A DNA stretch of 64,000 nt, from positions 1 to 64,000 of the forward strand of contig CAYUMU010000018.1 in NCBI GenBank assembly GCA_964445985.1, in the 5' to 3' direction. Each line of letters starts with the position of its first letter. Positions within the stretch are counted from its first letter, which is position 1. The position numbers and the translations under genes were made by a program. This stretch comes from CAYUMU01 sp964445985 (lineage in GTDB: Bacteria > Planctomycetota > Planctomycetia > Pirellulales > S012-138). A model generated the notes under the pieces. It did no database searches. It had not been told where the DNA came from and saw only the letters and a list, made by a program, of their open reading frames with translations. Of this stretch, positions 60,453-64,000 are shown piece after piece.

Positions 60453-61565
60453 TCAAATTCGTTGCACGCTCGTGCCGCTGCCGCGGCGGATCAGGCGGCG
60501 CATTTCTAGTACGCTGAGGGTGGCCAGGACCTGGTGGACGGGGAGGCCGCTTTTGGTGATGACCGTATCTACCGAAGTGGCCGTGCCGTCGATGGCTTGC
60601 AACACCTGTTGCTCTTGGGCGTTGAGCAGCAGTTCGGCCGGGTGGCGGACGACTTCGCCGGTCGGTTGCACGCTGGGTTCGACCAGGGGGCCGAGCTCGT
60701 CGAGGATGTCTTGCACGGTTTCCACCAGGCGAGCGCCGTCGCGGATCAGGCGGTGGCAGCCTTGGGCAACGGGGTTGTCTGCCTGACCGGGCACGGCAAA
60801 GACTTCGCGGCCCTGCTCCATGGCATGGCGGGCCGTGATCAGGGCGCCGCTGCCGAGAGCGCCTTCCACAACCACCGTGCCGAGCGAAAGTGCGGAGATG
60901 ATGCGATTGCGCTGGGGGAACACGCCGGGGATGGGCGTGGCGCGGGGGTGGTATTCGCTGATCACCGCGCCCGATTGGGCCACGCGGCCGGCCAGTTGTT
61001 TGTGCTCCGGCGGGTAGATGTTGAGCACGCCGCTGCCGAGGATGGCCAGCGTGCGTCCGCCGGCTTCGAGCGCGCCTTGGTGGGCGGCGGCGTCGATGCC
61101 GCGGGCCAGGCCGCTGACCACGGTGAAGCCAGCGCGGGCCAGGCCGGCGCCAAGCCGTTCGGCCATCCGCAAACCGTACTGGGTGGCGTGACGGGTGCCG
61201 ACGATGGCCACGGACACCGCGTCGCGCGGACTCAATTCGCCGCGGAGGAACAGCACGCCGGGCGGGTCATACGTTTCGCGGAGCAGGCGCGGGTAGGAGT
61301 CGTCGGCGTCGGTAAGGAGGGTGAGCCCATGCTGCTGGCAAAGCTCGAGCGTTTCGGCCACGGGCACTTGCTCGCGGGCTTGCAGAATGGTTTCACTGAG
61401 CTTGCGGCCAATGCCGGGCACGCCGCGAAGCCGCGCCCCGGTGGCGTCGAACATGGCGGTGGGCGTTCCGAAAGCATCGAGCAAGGCTTTGCGAAGCCGG
61501 GGGCCAACGCCGGGAAGCAGCGCCAGCCGCAGACGGTCGAACAGTTCGGGATCGTCGCTGGCCAT
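60453..61565 (-). CDS. dprA: DNA processing protein DprA
   Basis: A 370-residue protein. It has a helix-hairpin-helix N-terminus (LLPGVGPRLRKALLDAFG, LRGVPGIGRKLSETIL), the Rossmann-like DprA core (VGTRHATQYG, VSGLARGIDAAAHQGAL, LAILGSGVLNIYPPEHKQL, FPQRNRIISALS, VEGALGSGALITARHA) and a C-terminal winged-helix-like part. It loads RecA on incoming single-stranded DNA in transformation. The ATG at 61565 gives the standard length. Confidence 0.95.
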   Translation of the reverse strand: MASDDPELFDRLRLALLPGVGPRLRKALLDAFGTPTAMFDATGARLRGVPGIGRKLSETILQAREQVPVAETLELCQQHGLTLLTDADDSYPRLLRETYDPPGVLFLRGELSPRDAVSVAIVGTRHATQYGLRMAERLGAGLARAGFTVVSGLARGIDAAAHQGALEAGGRTLAILGSGVLNIYPPEHKQLAGRVAQSGAVISEYHPRATPIPGVFPQRNRIISALSLGTVVVEGALGSGALITARHAMEQGREVFAVPGQADNPVAQGCHRLIRDGARLVETVQDILDELGPLVEPSVQPTGEVVRHPAELLLNAQEQQVLQAIDGTATSVDTVITKSGLPVHQVLATLSVLEMRRLIRRGSGTSVQRI

Positions 61566-61727
61566 GAGATTTGCCCCGGGCGGAATGGCGGGTTTCGCAC
61601 GATGTGTTGGCAATCATAAGCAGCGAGCCGGGCCGACACAAACAAGCGGCCAAGAAGCGAGGGGGGACAGGCCAGAGGCCCACCCAGCGCCAGCCACGCT
61701 CTGATTCTGCCAGAATTAAGAAGGGAG

Positions 61728-61809
61728 TGGCCGCTCGGGGACTCGAACCCCGACGCCTTTCGGCACAAGATCCTAAGTCTTGCGTGTCTGCCAATTTCAC
61801 CAAGCGGCC
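61728..61809 (-). tRNA. tRNA-Leu (anticodon TAG)
   Basis: An 82-nt class II tRNA on the minus strand. The acceptor GGCCGCT pairs with AGCGGCC, the D-arm has GTGAAATTGGCAGACAC, the anticodon stem CAAGA/TCTTG encloses CTTAGGA with anticodon TAG, a variable arm (TGCCGAAAGGCG) follows, and the T-loop is GTTCGAGTC. No CCA is encoded. It lies between dprA and the zinc-ribbon gene. Confidence 0.95.
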
Positions 61810-61922
61810 GGTGGGGGTAGTGCCTTAATAGGCTAAATCTACCCCATTTGGCGGCGGTGTGCTATCCCCGGCGGGGCGGCAATGGCAGGGTGGCGGGGTT
61901 CCGCGGGGGACGGAGAATCAGG

Positions 61923-61991
61923 GCGACTCGCGCAGCCGCGGCGGTTTGGCGATCATCCATCCGGAGGGTATGCACGGGGTGCATACCCTAC
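61923..61991. repeat. GGGTATGCACGGGGTGC palindromic repeat with shared flank
   Basis: The hairpin GGGTATGCAC ... GTGCATACCC (61967-61987) and its left flank (CGACT, CCGCGGCGGTTTGGC) match the element at 15173-15235 at roughly two of three positions. Its sequence forms the last codons and stop of the zinc-ribbon gene. Confidence 0.75.
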
Positions 61992-62294
61992 CGCTGCTCG
62001 CGCAGCCGCGGGGAAATCGCCCGCCAGCAGGTGAGCGACCGCCAGCAAGCGCGTGGCGGATTCATCGGGCGAGATTGACCACACACGGCGAGCCGTTTCG
62101 GCGGCAGTCTGATAGTGTTGTTGGCGCAGCTCGCGCAGGGCTTGTTCGCGCAGGCAAGCGCGATGCTGCAGCAGGGCAGTATACAGGCTCAGGTCGCACT
62201 TGCAGCGGCGGCACTCGGCGCGCGCGGTTTGCCGCGCGCCGCAGGTAGGGCACTGAATGGCAAGTGGCGATTCAGCCGGCGGTGGCTGTTCCAT
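61953..62294 (-). CDS. zinc-ribbon protein encoded after Hsp70
   Basis: A 113-residue protein. Two cysteine pairs (CPTCGARQTARAECRRC) make a zinc ribbon at residues 15-31, followed by a helical, TPR-like part (LLQHRACLREQALRELRQQHY, AAETARRVW). The last ~10 residues and stop codon come from the palindromic repeat at 61923-61991, so the original C-terminus may have been lost. It lies 40 bp after the Hsp70 gene, same strand, and may be a co-factor of it. Confidence 0.6.
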   Translation of the reverse strand: MEQPPPAESPLAIQCPTCGARQTARAECRRCKCDLSLYTALLQHRACLREQALRELRQQHYQTAAETARRVWSISPDESATRLLAVAHLLAGDFPAAARAAVGYAPRAYPPDG

Positions 62295-62334
62295 AGGCGG
62301 CTGATGTTCCGCGGTTGTTGAGGGGGTAACCGGC

Positions 62335-64000
62335 TCAGGCGTCTTGCAGGTAGAACACCACTTCGTCCAGGGCGTCGGCCAGGTCGGCCACTTCGTCCAG
62401 GTCGTTGTTGGCGACGGCTTGCTCGAGTTTCACGATTAGCGATCTCATTTCTTCGGCGTCTTCAGCCGGGGCATTGGGGAGCAGGCGCTTTGCTCGGCTG
62501 ATGCTTTGAAGCACCTCGGCAAACGGCGAATCCTCGGGCTGGCCCTCGGACGCGCTGGTGGCGGCGATTTCGCTGGCCTGGCCCGCGGGGGCGGCGTCGC
62601 CGAACATGTTTGCCAGGCGCTGGCGGGCTTCATCGCCATCGGCGGCGCGAAAGCGGGTGATGACATTATCGATGGTCACCTCTTTGCTGCGACCGGTAGT
62701 GCGTTCTTTGGCCGTGACCTTGAGAATGCCGTCGAGATTGAGGTCGAAGCGGACCAGGATTTCGTTGCCGACTTCGGCATTCTGGTCGAGCCCTTCCAGC
62801 AGGAAGCGGCCGATCGACTTGTTGAACGAGGCGTTTTGGTTTTCGCCCTGCAACACGTGAATTTCGACCCGCTCTTGGCCGTCGTACACGGTTCCAAAGA
62901 CGTCGGAGCGGGTGGCTGGCAGGGGAGAGTTGCGATCGATGATGGGCGAGAAGCAATGGTCGGTTTCCACGCCGAACAAACGGCCCCGGCATTGAATGCC
63001 CAGCGTATGGGGCGTGATATCCACCAGCACGGGCCCCACATCGAGGCCGGCAATCAACCCTCCCTGCACGGCCGCCCCCAGGGCCACGCACAGATCGGGA
63101 TCGATCTCGCGATGCAGTTCCTGGTGCAATTGTTGATGCAGCATGCCTTGCACCAGCGGCGTGCGGGTACTACCGCCCACGAGCACCACGCGATCGATCT
63201 GACTGGCGTTCAGGTTGGCGTCTTCGAGCGCCGCATCGACGCTTTTGAGGGTTTTTTGCAAGAGCGGCCGAATCAGTTCCTCGTACTCGTAGCGCGCCAG
63301 TTCGAGTTGCAGGCTAAGCGGCTGCCCTGCCTTTTCGGCGATGAACTCTTCGGCGATGGTGGTAACGGCATCGGTCGATAGCCGAATCTTGGCTTGTTCC
63401 ACGGCCTGCAACAGCCGGCTGGCGGCGACGGGGATCTTTCGCAGATCGATCTCATGTTCGGCCAGGAATTTGTCGGCCACGTGGTTCAGCAGCAGCTGGT
63501 CGAAGTCGTCGCCACCCAGTTGGGTATCGCCGTGGCTGGAAAGCACCTCGATCACGCCGGCCTCGATTTGCACGATGGAAACATCGAACGTGCCGCCGCC
63601 CAGGTCGTACACCAGCAGCTTTTCGTTGCGAACCGAATGAGGCTCATAAACCAGCGAAGCCGCCGTGGGCTCGTTGATAATGCGAACGACTTCCAAGCCT
63701 GCCAGGCTGCCGGCCTCGCGGGTGGCTTCGCGCTGGTTGTCGTTGAAGAACGCCGGCACGGTGATCACGGCCTGCTTGAGCGGCTGGCCGTAGGCTTTTT
63801 CGGCTCGCTGGGCCAGGGTGCGGAGGATGATCGCCGAGACTTCTTGAGGCGACAGTTCCTGGTCGCCCAGGCGAACCTTGGTTTCTTGGCCCATCTGGCG
63901 TTTGATCGAGCGAACGGTGCGTTCGGGCGCCATGAGGGCCTGGTTGCGCGCCGCTTGCCCTACCAGCAGTTGGCCCGAGCTATCCATGCCCACCACCGAC
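62335..64000 (-). CDS. Hsp70-family chaperone (DnaK-like), 5' end beyond the window
   Basis: The C-terminal 555 residues of a DnaK-like protein; the frame runs off the right edge. The ATPase domain has ITVPAFFNDNQREATREAGSLAG, LEVVRIINEPTAASLVY, VYDLGGGTFDVSIV, LGGDDFD and VLVGGSTRTPLVQ. The substrate domain contains ITPHTLGIQCRG and the beta strands with VLQGENQNASFNKSIGRF. The C-terminal tail is acidic (EEMRSLIVKLEQAVANND). It differs from standard DnaK in the SBD and tail, as in HscC-like paralogues. Confidence 0.9.
   Translation of the reverse strand, partial: SVVGMDSSGQLLVGQAARNQALMAPERTVRSIKRQMGQETKVRLGDQELSPQEVSAIILRTLAQRAEKAYGQPLKQAVITVPAFFNDNQREATREAGSLAGLEVVRIINEPTAASLVYEPHSVRNEKLLVYDLGGGTFDVSIVQIEAGVIEVLSSHGDTQLGGDDFDQLLLNHVADKFLAEHEIDLRKIPVAASRLLQAVEQAKIRLSTDAVTTIAEEFIAEKAGQPLSLQLELARYEYEELIRPLLQKTLKSVDAALEDANLNASQIDRVVLVGGSTRTPLVQGMLHQQLHQELHREIDPDLCVALGAAVQGGLIAGLDVGPVLVDITPHTLGIQCRGRLFGVETDHCFSPIIDRNSPLPATRSDVFGTVYDGQERVEIHVLQGENQNASFNKSIGRFLLEGLDQNAEVGNEILVRFDLNLDGILKVTAKERTTGRSKEVTIDNVITRFRAADGDEARQRLANMFGDAAPAGQASEIAATSASEGQPEDSPFAEVLQSISRAKRLLPNAPAEDAEEMRSLIVKLEQAVANNDLDEVADLADALDEVVFYLQDA

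Overview
The window is high-GC bacterial DNA, most likely from a planctomycete of the Pirellulales type. The minus strand at the left edge carries the first ~55 nt of a 16S rRNA gene, and its start reads like planctomycete 16S. The proteins agree: a DUF1559 prepilin-like protein, a DUF1549/DUF1553 protein, a J-domain-like N-terminus shared by planctomycete proteins, short leucine-rich repeats, an FG-GAP/ASPIC-UnbV protein, and many genes without a Shine-Dalgarno sequence.

Layout. 1-9 kb: 16S 5' end with promoter and boxA-like site, an esterase, a universal stress protein, a kinase-like protein and a small divergent gene, tRNA-Ala, a golvesin-domain membrane protein, a DUF423 protein, an MtfA peptidase and a Na+/alanine symporter. 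9-16 kb: an iron-sulfur assembly island (sufR-like regulator, orphan nuoB, sufC, sufB, unknown gene, sufD, Rieske ferredoxin). 16-22 kb: accessory genes, including a Uma2 nuclease whose 3' end is duplicated around an AT-richer LRR gene, a YchF-like NTPase, a CYTH protein and a CPBP protease. 22-35 kb, minus strand: a type II secretion operon (gspE-F-G-H-I-J-K, then PilM/PilN-like and PilO/PilP-like fusion proteins) followed by a DUF1549/1553 protein. 35-45 kb: dusB, a zeta-toxin-like ATPase with a small overlapping partner, waaA, nhaA, a DEAD-box helicase, and a DUF1559/lipoprotein pair. 45-50 kb: a soluble histidine kinase, pnp with a strong terminator, rpsO and a GT2 glycosyltransferase. 50-64 kb: a sugar isomerase, a transglutaminase-like protein, an Ldh-type dehydrogenase, a possible PD-(D/E)XK protein with a winged helix, a beta-propeller protein, a CoA-transferase subunit, an ImmA/IrrE protein, an ASPIC/UnbV protein, dprA, tRNA-Leu, a zinc-ribbon protein and an Hsp70 cut by the right edge.

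Working together. The Suf genes should form a regulated Fe-S assembly unit; the orphan NuoB and the Rieske protein inside it are Fe-S clients. The Gsp operon builds a secretion pseudopilus, and its inner-membrane platform appears to be made of two fused proteins. The rpsO-pnp pair is the conserved RNA-metabolism neighbourhood.

The most unusual feature is the number of small palindromic or MITE-like repeats between genes. Some run into genes and supply coding sequence: a ~184-bp element with terminal inverted repeats lies in the 5' part of gspK, and repeats form the C-termini of the GT2 and zinc-ribbon proteins. No CRISPR array, integrase or complete transposase gene was seen.
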